A stretch of 64,000 nt of DNA, taken from Chaetomium olivaceum. Its lineage: Eukaryota; Ascomycota; Sordariomycetes; Sordariales; Chaetomiaceae. Positions 21,333 to 32,841 of the stretch are shown here, piece after piece. The position numbers and the translations under genes are program-made. The stretch lies in contig JAYWVB010000014.1 in the NCBI GenBank assembly GCA_039881045.1, positions 620,001 to 684,000 on the forward strand, given 5' to 3'. Below the pieces are notes generated by a model, which saw nothing but the letters and a program-made list of their open reading frames with translations, made no database searches and was not told the DNA's origin. The stretch's first letter is position 1. Each line of letters begins with the position of its first letter.

Positions 21333-22242
21333 TGGGCTGCCATATGTACTATTTACCTCGACAGCTTATTCCAGATGTCGAAATGTATACCCCGTCACAT
21401 ATTGCCCGCTTCGTAATTGTGATACCATCACCGGAAGGGCGGCGACATCATGCAAGCTTCCGCCCCTTTCATTCGAGAAACAACCAGTGCCTCGGCGTGT
21501 TCTTGCCGGCCGGAACGTGCCGAGATTATCATCTCGCCACATTGGTGGTCATCAGTTATGTACTGTGTACATGCACATACATCACACCACATACACAGTA
21601 GTCAGCATTACCCATCAAGCTCCCGGCACGGGTTTGCTTTTTGTCGAGGAGCTCCTACTGGCTCCCGAGCTCCTGAGCTCCTGTCGGTGGAGGGAACGTC
21701 ATGCGATCGACAAAAACAAGACCGGGGAGTGGCGAGGTAGGTAGCCATTGGTGTGCGCAACGTCTCGGCGCATTGCATGCCGTTGTGCGTGTTCGGGTCT
21801 CATTGCCGCCGGGCTCCGGCGATCGAAATCCCACGGACCCGTCTCACACTCCCGTTTTCGGCTCGCCGTCGACTTGCTTCGCCGGTTCCAGCGCCCGGCC
21901 CCGGACCCCTATTAATACCCTGCGTTCGGCATGAGTCAACTTTGCCGGGAGTTGTGAGATGCTGGGGCACAGCTGGATGTTGATTGGGTTTGGTTTAGTG
22001 GTAATGGTGTTGGGCTTGGCTGGATTGGGCTCGCCGGTTTGAGGAGGATTGAAGGGCTCGGAGATAACGGGGAGGTGAGGTGGTTTTCTATGCCGCAGGA
22101 GAGAAGGGGCTACGACGTCGGGAATGGTGATATGCTGCGCTGAAGTCGAGTATTAAATAGCTTGCACTACTCCTGTATGCCAAGGTCATGTCTTCCTGAT
22201 GAAGAGTCCCCAACAAGTGTGAAGTTGTTTACCTAGGCAACG
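21333..22242. other. Intergenic region, dehydrogenase to SDR
   Basis: A tandem spacer of about 900 bp. Short open frames are present but none has a recognisable product. It presumably holds the promoter of the short-chain dehydrogenase. Confidence 0.45.
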
Positions 22243-23437
22243 ATGAACCCCGTCACACCAAGCCCTACAAGCTTCCAGACGATGCAGTGTGGTTGAGTGA
22301 GTTCCCTCGGCACCCCGTAAAGACATCACAAACTGATCCAATCTCCAGTAACCGGCTGCTCGTCCGGCATCGGCCGTGCCCTCGCAACGCTCGTCGCCAG
22401 TAAGCCTAACCACAGGCTAATCGCCACGGCCCGCAACCCTACCGACCTCGCCTACCTCCCCGACGGCAACCCCAACATTCTCAAGCTCGCGCTGGACGTG
22501 ACATCGCCAGAGTCGGTCAACTCTGCCTTCGCCACCGCCGCCGAGCACTTTTCCAAGACGGAGAACGGCGGCAGGTTTTACCTCGACGTCGCCGTCAACA
22601 ATGCGGGCTACTCCCTCTCGGGCGACACCGAGTCGGCGACCGAGGAAGAGACGCACCGCGAGATGGAGACGCTGTTTTTCGGCACTGCGCGCGTGACCAC
22701 CCGTGCCATCGAGGCCATGCGCCAACAGGCCCAGCAGGCCCAGCAGGGTGAAGGGAAGGGGGAGGTTAGGGGCGGCGTCATCTTCAACATCTCGTCCCTC
22801 GCCGGTCTGTGCGCCTTCGCTGGCCATGCGTACTACCACGCGGGCAAGTTTGCCGTTGAGGGCTTCTCGGAGAGTGTTGCCAGGGAGGTCCATCCGGACT
22901 GGGGGAGTAAGTGCAAGTTTCATATTACCTGGCATCCATCCGCCTAACTACCTCTACCGCTTGCTCCAAGTTGCGTACCCACCTGGCTAGGCCACGGGAT
23001 ACCATGTGGTACCAAATCCGGAAAGGTTGCAACGGCGTACTACCTGAGACAATCCGCGCGTGGTGCAATGGCTGACGTAGATGGTAACAACCCCTACCTT
23101 AGTCAACGTGTGCATCGTCGAGCCGAGCGGCATCAAGACCAACTTCGAGGGCCACAGCAAGGCGCGCACCGCGGCGCACCCGGCGTACGCGGCGCCCGAC
23201 ATGCCGGCCCGCAAGCTCGAGATGTACGTCAACATGGGCATCAAGTCGGGTGTCGGCATGATGGATCCCGCCGCCGTTGCCGACGCGCTCTACACCGTTG
23301 CCAGTCGCGGCGAGCGCGTGCCGCTCAGGCTGCCTCTAGGCGCTACGGCGTGGAAGATGGGCAAGGCTAAGTTTGAGGGCTTGGTGCGGGATTTTGAGGA
23401 GGTCAAGGAGATTAGTGCGATGGGTCAACAGCTGTGA
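22243..23437 (+). CDS. Short-chain dehydrogenase/reductase; start frame disagrees by one base
   Basis: A classical SDR with an NAD(P)-binding Rossmann fold. Exons: 22243-22296, 22349-22906 and 23103-23437. Motifs in order: WLITGCSSGIGRALA (cofactor glycine motif), LALDVTSPESV, VNNAGYSLSG, the catalytic Ser in IFNISSLAG, and YHAGK of the Tyr-x3-Lys pair. CIVEPSGIKTNF then matches the usual region after the active site. Exon 1 reads KPYKLPDDAVWL in the frame that joins exon 2, but the only nearby ATG (22243) lies one base out of that frame. Adding one base just after the ATG gives 315 aa. The substrate cannot be predicted. The missing base resembles breaks seen in other genes here. Confidence 0.82.
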
Positions 23438-24314
23438 GAGATATTTTATGTATTCACGAATATTTTGTGTTTAAAAAAAAACGCAACCAAAACCCAAAAA
23501 AAAGGACATCGCTGAAATGGGATAAAAATGTGAATGGATACCTCCCCGATGTACCTACCTCATTTGGCGTGCAGCCGAGGCTCCTTAGGTACCACCTTAT
23601 CTCTGGTCAACCCTCCTCGACTCCTCTCATTTTTACCCAGTTTCGTTCGTCATAACATAAATAATCAAGGTTCGGCGAGAGTCAGACTGCCTCAAGCCCA
23701 ACCAGATTTGCCGCTTCATCCTCCGCGTCCCAGTTTCTGCGTCCCTTTGTCTCGACAGGAGAAGACGCTCCGGCTGGGTACGACGGTAAGTGCAGTGTGA
23801 GACCCGCGGAAAGCCCCCCCAGTCCAGTGGGCGGGCGTCGTTGGCTAGGCTGTGCCCCCCTGGTGATTGCCGAGAGGATTGTGCTAGGGTGAAAGGCCGG
23901 GTCCAAGGGACTTTGGGGAGCGGGGACCTCAAGATTCCCATGTTGAAATCAGGAATCCCATTCTCTGCAGCCCCGCCCCCGCCGCATCCCGCTATGATCG
24001 ACACTCTCACTCGACGAGTGACGAGTCTGGACCACCTGGACATCGACCGACAAAATTGATTGTAGGCCCGCCGTCCCTTCCGTTAACTCGCAATATTTTT
24101 GCTCTCGTTTTCTTCTCTTCGTGCATATATCATATACACCAAACATCGAGGAAACGGGTCGTTTTATCATATTTTTCATCCTTTTTTGCCACCAATGCCC
24201 ACGTGCATTGCTTTACAGGCACCTCATCGTCGCTTGCCGGGTCTAGACCGCGCCCCCCTTCCAAAAATCTAAGCTGCTGGTCCGACAGCCCCATACTGCC
24301 CCCCGTTCGCCATC
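23438..24314. promoter_or_regulatory. wc-2 upstream region
   Basis: An 877-bp spacer upstream of the wc-2 start, with an A-rich tract just after the SDR stop (about 23470-23505). No coding potential was recognised. It should hold the wc-2 promoter, but I cannot point to specific elements with confidence. Confidence 0.4.
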
Positions 24315-25842
24315 ATGTCTCACCGGCGTTCTCTATCCTCAAGCTTCGCGAGCTTCGGGATGCCGATGAGCATGGGCTCGGAGACGTCCACGCTGCAGGT
24401 CCGCCTTAAGTTCCATTCTTGCGGGGTATCAGCCCTACTGACACCGTGTTGACTATGTAGATGAACCCCGACCTTACCGACGCTTTATTTCCCCTCGACA
24501 GTTCCTTCTTTTATCAATTTGGCGACGGCACAATGTCCATGACGCTGGACGCAATTGACCCATTGGCCTCGACCTTCGAAACCCCGCCGGGCCAAGCCTC
24601 CTCGGCCGCCCTGGTCGGGAGCACCCCGCAGTCGTCCACTTTCTCTCCTCATGACACGACGGGCGCCGACTCGGCCCAAGAGCCCTTGGGCGCTGGAAAC
24701 CAGAACCAGCCCAACGGGGTGAACGAATTCACCAAGCGGCCTAACTGGCCAGCTCGAGTGGTTGAGGAGCTCCGGGACTTGCTACACATCTTCGACGCTG
24801 AAGGGAGGATCAAGACTGTCTCGCCGAGCGCCGAGCATCTCACTGGCTACAATCCGACAGAGCTCCGCGACCTGCTCATGCGGGATCTGTTGCACCCAGA
24901 TGACGTAGGCGTCTTCACATCGGAGCTGAACCAATCCATAGCTTCGGGCACTCCGTTTCGTGTCTTCTACAGAATGAAGAAGAAAGACGGAACTTACGTC
25001 GTCTTCGAAGCCATTGGACATGCTCACATTGCCGCGGCCAAGTTTGCGCCCAATCCAAACAACCAGACCGCCTTCTGCCAAGCCGTCTTCATGATGGCCA
25101 GGCCGTATCCCACCAAGAATGCCGCTCTGCTCGATTCATTCTTGGAACACAAGATGGAGAACGAACGCCTCAAGCGCAAGATCGCAGAGCTTCAGAAGGA
25201 GGAACAGGACGACGCCGAGGAGTCTGAACGAACGTGGCGGCGCAGCCAAGAAACTACACCATCCGAAAGCGGCGTGCGCTTCGGAACATCGCCATTCCAA
25301 CCTGTACCGGACGCGTCCGTTCCAACCAGGGAGCGTGGTGCGTCCCTGGAGGGTGGACTCGTGGAAAGTCTTACGGCATCGCGACGGTCTTCAATTGGCG
25401 CAATGCATGCCGACACCATCGAGATGCTCACCGGCCTCCGATACCAGGAAGGCGAGCGAAGCCATGGTATCACGACGGGAGTTGCTAGCCCTACTCTTGT
25501 GTCAGGAGATATTGGCATGCTCACGGGAGACGCCGGCATCGCCATTCCTTTGGACAGAGACCAGCGTTCAGGGGATAAAAAGAAGAAGCAAAAAATGGCC
25601 GAAGAATACGTCTGCACAGATTGCGGTAGGTTTATATGCTTCCGGATTGAGGTTGACGGCGCTGACTTTGCTTGTTAGGAACACTTGAGTCGCCAGAATG
25701 GCGCAAAGGGCCTATGGGGCCCAAAACTCTTTGCAACGCCTGTGGCCTTCGATGGGCGAAGAGGGAGAAGAAGAAGAGCGCCGGTCATGGTGGTGGAGGT
25801 GGCTCAGAACATGCCGGGCCTGGGCTTGATATTAACGGCTAG
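24315..25842 (+). CDS. wc-2: White Collar-2 (PAS / GATA zinc finger)
   Basis: The partner of White Collar-1 in the light-responsive and circadian white-collar complex, acting in the nucleus. Exons: 24315-24398, 24461-25625 and 25679-25842, giving 470 aa. A PAS domain covers about residues 125-220 (LLHIFDAEGRIKTVSPSAEH, LTGYNPTEL, DLLHPDDVGVF, FYRMKKKDGTYVVFEAIGH). A helical segment follows (ENERLKRKIAELQKEE). The single GATA finger is split by intron 2: Cys413, Cys416, Cys435 and Cys438, with loop length 18 (CTDCGTLESPEWRKG ... LCNACG), then basic KREKKK. The first exon (MSHRRSLSSSFASFG) is supported by the MSH start of known WC-2, but its donor is the unusual GTCCGC, so translation from the ATG at 24461 remains possible. 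Confidence 0.93.
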
Positions 25843-26927
25843 AAGCTGTTCGTATGTTCTGAGTTGCTGCTGCACAATATATGTCTGCGGGTTGCGGGGA
25901 TTCAGAGCCCTTCCCCCGAAAGTTGACCAGGCTGGTTTGTTTTTGGATACAAACTCTCCGGAATGGCGAAGGAGGCCTGGTGGTCCCGACACATTCTGCA
26001 ACATCACCAGCGTTCGACGAACGAAGAGCAGGAGCCGCGCTCACGGTGGCATTGGGGTCCCATCGTGTCGGGCCCAAAAGTAACATTACCTACGGGCTAG
26101 AAACACAGACTCGTTCAGAGACGAGGCTAGGAGTACGAAACCTAAAACGCAAAACCGCTGTACGGGGTTGTCGGGTCCTATCCTCGATTCGTCAGTAGGT
26201 ATCATCAACGCAACGGTTCTGATGACCTTTCGTTGGCGTCGCACGAGTCTCTGGCTAGTCCTCCAAAAATAACACAATGAAGTAACGGTCTGTATGTATG
26301 AAACGGCAACGGTTGGGTTTGGGGGTCAGGGATCGGGCTGGTCCTGGGCGCACGGGTTACAACGGCTTTCTTTAATATATTAAACCCCTCTCTTTGCTAG
26401 TTAGTATTTTCCCAAACATATCAAACAACTACGGTAGATATTACAAATTACAGCAAAGTCCTTGTGACCAGCCCTCGGCCGCAGACCTCAATCACCTGCT
26501 CAAGTTGTGGGCTCGTGGGGGATTGTCTCTGATCTCGACGACGTAGCCGTTGCCATTGGTGAAAGATGAAAGGTGAAACAACCTGTGGGCTTTGGCTTGC
26601 AGACTACACACGTAATTGGGCGCCAGAAGGACCCCACGATGGCCTAGACACAAGTAGCTGGAGGAGAACTTCCCCTCCTTCAGCTCTCTTCATCGCTTAC
26701 CCCGCCAAAGCGCAGCTAAGCTCCAGCGTACCCCTCATCCTCCACTTATACCCCCCGAGGACCTACTTGTTGGGAGGCAACCCACTTCTACGAAAACAAA
26801 TTGGTCGTGGAAGCGGCAATAGTAAGTTGTTACTGCCCTTGGTACACTTGCTTTCCTTGGTGCTGACCACCGTAGCCAATTTAAAGTACACACCCAGCTC
26901 CCAACTTTGAAACACTCGGAAGTCAAC
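25843..26927. other. Intergenic region after wc-2, with exon relic
   Basis: The first 250 bp hold a diverged copy of the wc-2 zinc-finger exon (listed separately). The rest, to 26927, is spacer and the likely promoter of the next gene. No other coding sequence was recognised. Confidence 0.5.
25940..26090 (+). pseudogene. Decayed duplicate of the wc-2 GATA-finger exon
   Basis: The frame here reads NSPEWRRRPGGPDTFCNITS and continues VRRTKSRSRAHGG. This parallels the true exon 3, ESPEWRKGPMGPKTLCNACG followed by LRWAKREKKKSAGHGG. In the first stretch, 11 of 16 residues from SPEW to CN are identical. The copy has lost the fourth zinc ligand (Cys to Thr) and the acceptor AG: the genuine TTGTTAG boundary aligns with TTGTTTTTGG. 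DNA after the stop also looks related (GGCTAGAA in both). I infer an old local duplication of about 180 bp that is no longer spliced in. Confidence 0.6.
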
Positions 26928-27821
26928 ATGGACGGGTTCCTCGGAAAGGCTGTCAGCAACGTGTTGAGTGGTGACAACGAGCGCCTCCAGGGTAAGTGAA
27001 CACAGCGCAACGCCCAGTCGATGCGGCCACGCACCAGCCGAGGAGTGGAAATGACTAACAGACCCATTCACACAGGCGGCAACGGTACGCCAGCCTTCCT
27101 CGTTTACCCCTTAATCACCGTCTAACCCTCTAGCAGTTACCCACGGCGGCGCCTACCCCGCCGGCGGTGGTTACCCGCAAGACGACGACGACGACGACCT
27201 GCGCGGCGCGGCCTCCATCGCGGCCAAGGAAGCACCGGAGGACGAGAGCTTCTTCCAGGGCGTCCTGGGCGGGCTGCTCCCCAAGGCAAAGCTCGAGGAG
27301 GAAGACCTCGACGAAGACGGTACGTAACCCCACCACCTACTAACCTATCTCATCTCCCTTCTTATCCCACCCGACCACGAAACCCCCAACTAACCTCCTT
27401 ACCCCCCTTTCCCCCCAAACCAACAGACGCAGTCCAATCCCACCGCCAGTTCTTCGGCTTCGGCGACTCCTCCACCGCAACCACCACCCAACAAGCCCCC
27501 GCATCCACCTCCTCCCTCGGCAGCGCCGCCGCCATGCAAGCTCTCAAACTGTTCACGTCGTCGGACAGCGGCGCGGCCGCCCCGCCGCAGAGCCAGAACG
27601 CCTTTGTCGGGCTGGCCATGGCCCAGGCCGTCAAGCTGTTTGACGCGCAGGCGTCGCAGGGCAATGTGGAGGCGGGCGCGGATAAGCAGAGTGCGGTCAG
27701 GAAGGCGGGCGAGACGGCGTTGAAGATGTATCTGAAGAGTAAGGGTGGTGCTGGTGTGGGTGGAGGCGGTGCGGGGGCGATGGGAGGGCTGTTGGATATG
27801 GCGGGGAAGTTTATTAAATAG
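26928..27821 (+). CDS. DUF7721-like small fungal protein
   Basis: Proposed exons: 26928-26991, 27076-27084 (a 9-nt microexon), 27137-27319 and 27427-27821, giving 216 aa. The N terminus is MDGFLGKAVSNVLSG. The middle is Gly/Tyr/Asp-rich with a DDDDDD run and EDESFFQGVLGGLL. The C-terminal half carries the conserved helical pattern ALKLF, QNAFVGLAMAQAVKLFD, KQSAVRKAGETALKMYLKS, then a Gly-rich tail ending GLLDMAGKFIK. I recognise this as the DUF7721 type of filamentous fungi, whose function is unknown. Exon 3 has a tandem TAGCAG acceptor, so it may start at 27134 or 27137. Skipping the microexon also keeps the frame, so the exact 5' structure is uncertain. Confidence 0.78.
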
Positions 27822-28382
27822 GGGAAGGAAGGTACATGTAGTTTCACTGCCTGGCCAGTGTTTTTTTTCTCTTTTTTTTTTTTTTTTTATCATCCTTTCT
27901 TTTTGAGGTTGGGTTTTCAGTTAGTTTAGTGCTGAGTTGGTGTTTAATCCGACTTTCCCTCTCATGGTTAGTTATGTGGTGAGTGTTGGATGACATTCGG
28001 GCATGACGAGCACAGTTGGCTGTAGTAGCCGTGAATATGACCTTCATATCGTAAGAATCCATGAATGGAACATGGCTTGTCCTTCTCGATTCTTGAGACG
28101 CAATGGAAAGGAGCGGCAAAGGTTCTCGAAGGATTTCGCCCACCGTATACTATCGGGCCACAAGGGTCCTTAAACTGGACCCACTTCGCTGCCTAGCCTT
28201 GTCCCGTGATCTCGCGATTGGAGCTGAAGGAACGCTCTCAACCTCCACTTCGTGTCGCGGCACCACGCGTTCTTATCCGATCGACATCGAGAGCCGAGGG
28301 CCAGGAACACCGCTTCCTTTACGCCTCTGAAACAGTGCATGGAATTGCACCCCGCCAACGGGCCTGACCCCGTCGCACCGCC
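27822..28382. other. Intergenic region upstream of rad50
   Basis: A spacer with a long T tract around 27860-27890, probably the 3' UTR of the upstream gene, followed by the rad50 promoter. No gene was recognised. Confidence 0.45.
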
Positions 28383-31300
28383 ATGTCTAGGATAGAGAAG
28401 CTCTCGATTCTTGGTGTGCGTTCCTTCGGGCCGCAGCACCAGGAAACTATTGCCTTTAACACACCCCTGACCTTGATTGTCGGATACAATGGATCAGGGA
28501 AAACGGTGAGCTTTTTTTTCCCTAGATAATGTCGCCACATCGTTGACACATGGTAGACCATCATCGAATGCCTCAAGTATGCCACCACCGGCGAACTACC
28601 CCCGAACAGCAAGGGTGGCGCCTTCATTCACGACCCCACCCTAGCTGGCGAGAAGGATGTCCGCGCCCAAGTCAAAGTATCCTTCCGATCGACCGTCGGC
28701 GAGTCTTACGTCGTGACGCGCAATGTCCAGCTCATGGTGAAGAAGAGCACGAGATCGCAGAAAACACTCGAAGGGAGCCTACTGCTGCGCAATAGTGGAG
28801 AGCGGCACGTTATTTCCACACGGGTTATGGAACTCGACAAGCTCGTCCCTGAGAAGCTTGGTGTCTCGCCCGCTGTTCTAGACACCGTCATCTTCTGTCA
28901 CCAGGACGAGTCCCTGTGGCCCATGAGCGAGCCTTCCGCCCTCAAGAAGCGGTTCGACGAAATCTTCGAGGCCATGAAGTACACCAAGGTTATCGACAAC
29001 CTGAAGATCCTCCGCAAAAAGAAAGGCGAGGAGCTACGGGAGTTGAAGTTGCAGGAGAGCCAGGACAAGGCGAATAAGGAGAGGGCGGACAAGGTCAACA
29101 AGCTTATGGGCCAGCTAACGAGGGAGATTGAGGAAGGCCGAGACAAGTACGATGAGCTCACAGAACAAATGGCGGAAGAGGGCACCAAAATCAAATCAAA
29201 GCACGAGCAGGCCAATAGTTTCCTGAGGATTGTAAACGACCTCCAGACCAAAACTGAGAAGTTGGAGTACAAAAAAGAGGCAGTCCAGGAGCTACGCAGT
29301 CGCATCGAAGAATCGACCGACACAGACCAGGTTTTGAAGAACGCGCTAGATGAGTACGAACAAACGATCGAGAGGACCGTCGCCGACCGCGATAGAAAGG
29401 CCGCCCAGTTCCACGAACTCCAGGGGGATCTCAAGTCATCCCGGGAGCAGCACACCGCCAAAGCATCCGAACAGGGCAAGCACCAGTCCGACAAGGACAA
29501 GTACGAGCGTCAGCTTGTCACCCAGGACCGCATGATCCACGAAGCGGCTACTCGCCATGAAATCCGGGGTTACGATGGGGACCTGGACGATCGCAAGATC
29601 GCCGCCTTCAATGAACGCATGCAAAAAACCCTCAATGACAAGAAACGCGAATTAGAGCGCATTCAGCGTGATAATGCCGAAGAGCTTGACAAGAAGTCTG
29701 CAGTCATCACGGAACGCGATAGCCGAAAGGCATCGCTGATTCGGGACCGCGCATCCGCGAAGCAGCGCATCATCACGGTCGGCAAGGAATCGGCCACCAT
29801 CCAGGGCGAGCTGAGCAAACTAGACATTGACGAGGGGGCGGAGGCCATGCTCCGGACAGAAATGAAGGAGCTTGAAGCTAGGATCGAGACAGGCAAGGCC
29901 GAGGAACAAGCGGCGGACTTGGACGCGCAGATCAAGAAGGTCAATGACGATATTTGGAACCTTGAGGCGCAGACCGCCAAACTCGCTAGAGAGCTTGTCG
30001 AGTGCACAAGGCTTGCATCTGAGCGGGCCCAGCTCGATCTACGAAAGAAGCAACTGACCGAGCGGCGGCGAGAACTGGAGATACTCAAGAAGACCTGGAC
30101 GGAACAGCTCTCGGCGTTGGTCGGGGATGATTGGCAGCCGGAGACCATCGAAACCGAGTTCCAGAACGCAGTTAAACGACAAAACACGACCGTTGCTGAG
30201 TGCAGAAAACAAAAGGATGCGACACAGCAAGAGTTAAAACAGGTCGAGTACAGGCTCTCAAACGCACGGGATCGGCATAACAAGCTATCCACGGAGAAAG
30301 AGAACTGCAAACGCGCCGTCACAAAGGCCCTCCAGGACGTGAGGAATCCAGACTCACCACCCATCGAGGACTACACGAAGGAGATGGAGAGCATCGAGGC
30401 GGAGCTGAGCCAAACGGAGACGGATCTGAAGCTGTACGATGAGATGAAGAAGCACTACGCGAGCATCAAAGACCGGGCTGTACGATTCAACAAGTGCTAC
30501 TATTGCGAACGAGACTTCAAGGACCAGCCGACCGCGAGGTCAAAACTCCTTGACAAAATCGCGAAGAAGCTGAGCGACGAGGACAAACAAGAATTGATGG
30601 AGGACCAAGTTCATTTCACTGAACAGATCAAGACACTCAGGGCCGTGCGCTCCAAATATGACAGCTATCGGCGGCTTGAGGCCGAGTTGCCGTTGATAAC
30701 TAAAGACATCGACTCTGCCTCGTCTCAGCGGGAGGAGTTGGTTCGCCGCCTGGAAGACCAAGATCTCGCTTTCAGGGAGGCGGAGGACAAGCGTCAAGAG
30801 GTTGACGGACTGAGCAAGAACGTCCTGAAGATATCCCAGACACACAAGGATATCATCGAAGCCGAGAGGCAGGTGGAGAGGTCGCAGCAGTCTTCGAGCA
30901 TTGCAATGCGGAGTCCGGACGAGATCAACGAGGAACAAACCGCTTGCGCGGAGCAGACCCGAACTGCACAGGCTAAGCTCAGCAAGCTTACCACCGAGAG
31001 GCAGCGCCTGAAAGATCTGGCCGCCCAGCTCGAGGTTGAGAAGCTCGAGTTGAGGCATAAGATCAGCAGCGCCGTTCAGCAGCTGGAGCGGAAGAAGAGC
31101 CTCCAGGACTCCATCCGAAGATACAAGGAGGAACAGGGGCACCTGCGGGAAACCATCCAGGAGGCCGATAAGGAAGTAGAGCGTCTTGAACCAGAGATTG
31201 CAAGCGCTCGTGCGGCGCTAGAAGAGGCTCGGCAACAGGGGCGAGCTAAGGAGCAGAAGGTCGCAGAGGAACGAGACAGCATCGCCACTACGTTCAGCGA

Positions 31301-32456
31301 GCTCAAGATGGTCAGCACCGATATCCAAGAGTACCTGGATCGTGGCGGTCCTTCGAACCTTGCCTCGAACCAGCGGGCCATTGCTACCTTAGAAGCTACG
31401 ATCACCAATCTTGAGAGGGAGATGAAAGACTTAACAGTCCAAATCAACAAACTGAACAAGGAGATCGACAACAGCGACGCCAAGAAGCGGAACATCGCCG
31501 ACAATCTGACCTACCGCAAGAACCTACGCGAGTGTGAGGCCCTCGAGGAAGAAATTGTCGAACTCGAGTCTCGCAATGCCCAAGAAGACTACGACCGCCT
31601 CACCCAGGAAGCCCGCTACCTCGAGACTCGCCGCGGCAAGCTCACCGCTGACCGAGAGCGCCTCGTGGGGACCTTGACGACCAAAGACGAAGAATTCAAG
31701 CGGCTCGACGAGGAATACCAGATCGAGCTCAAAGACGCCAAGGCCAAGTACAAGGAATCCCACATCAAAGTCGAGACCACCAAAGCGGCCATCGACGATC
31801 TCGGCCACGGCACCGCCGCCCTGGACCACGCCATCATGCGGTACCACTCCCTGAAAATGGAGGAGATCAACCGCACCATCGGCGAGTTGTGGCAGAGCAC
31901 GTACCAGGGCACCGACATCGACACGATCCAGATCCGGTCCGACGTCGAGGCGGGTGCCGGGTCGGGCGGCGGCAAGCGTAACTACAACTACCGCGTGTCC
32001 ATGGTCAAGGGCGACACCGAGATGGACATGCGCGGGCGCTGCAGCGCGGGGCAGAAGGTCCTCGCCTGCATCATCATCCGTTTGGCTCTCGCCGAGTCGT
32101 TTGGTGTCAATTGTGGTTTGATCGCCCTCGACGAGCCCACCACCAACCTCGACAGCGACAACATCCGCAGCTTGGCTGAGAGTCTGCACGGCATCATCAA
32201 GGCTCGTCGATCGCAAAGTAATTTGCAGCTGATCGTCATCACGCACGACGAGGAGTTCTTGAAGCATATGCAGTGTAGTGATTTCTGCGACGACTTCTTC
32301 CGGGTTAGGAGAGACGAGAAGCAGAATAGTGTGATTGTGCGGAGAGTATCACGAGGATCATGGAGTAGGAGGGTGGGGACATGGAGGTTTCTGTTGCTCA
32401 TTTTGGCATTTTGTACTTTAAGGAGTTGGCAGTTATCGCCGATGGTTGATAGTTAA
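28383..32456 (+). CDS. rad50: RAD50 DNA double-strand break repair ATPase
   Basis: The SMC-like ATPase of the Mre11-Rad50-Xrs2/Nbs1 complex, acting in the nucleus in break repair and telomere upkeep. Exons: 28383-28505 and 28557 onwards, separated by a 51-nt intron. The Walker A motif GYNGSGKTT is at residues 34-42, followed by the conserved VIFCHQDESLWP. A very long coiled coil is interrupted by the zinc hook FNKCYYCERDF (Cys688, Cys691; yeast 687 and 690). The signature motif is RCSAGQKVLA, Walker B is LIALDEPTTNLD, and the H-loop is VITHDEEF. The open frame ends at 32456 with about 30 residues unlike the family. With one extra base near 32343, the end becomes SVIVRESITRIME and stops at 32368, giving 1311 aa against 1312 in yeast. 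I consider the shorter end correct. Confidence 0.95.
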
Positions 32457-32841
32457 TGGCGCATGGGTCTTGCTTGCAATGAATGAAGATGGGGAGATAC
32501 CAATCAACAACTTCGTTCCTCGGATACCCGATACTCGCTGCTTTGTTGACCCTTAGTCCAACCAACCACTACGGTGTATCGTATGCAACCACCACCACTA
32601 GAACACAACCATGGCCATGGCACACCAAACCAACCCAACCAACCCTGAGCCGAGTATCTAAACCCAAACTCTATCCCTTCTTACCAAAACATTTGCTCAA
32701 CAACCTCCTCACCCGCCCACAACCCGCCCAACGCCTAACGCCAGGAATTGGTTCCTTTCCCTTTTCTGTTTGGCCAGGCAAAACAGGTAATGATGCGGCG
32801 TTCACTTCCCACCCAGAAACCGCCGACAAAGCCGGGTCGCT
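32457..32841. other. Convergent intergenic region
   Basis: A 3'-to-3' spacer between rad50 and the PP4R2 gene. It is rich in CCAAC/ACCA short runs near 32560-32650. No gene was recognised. Confidence 0.45.
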
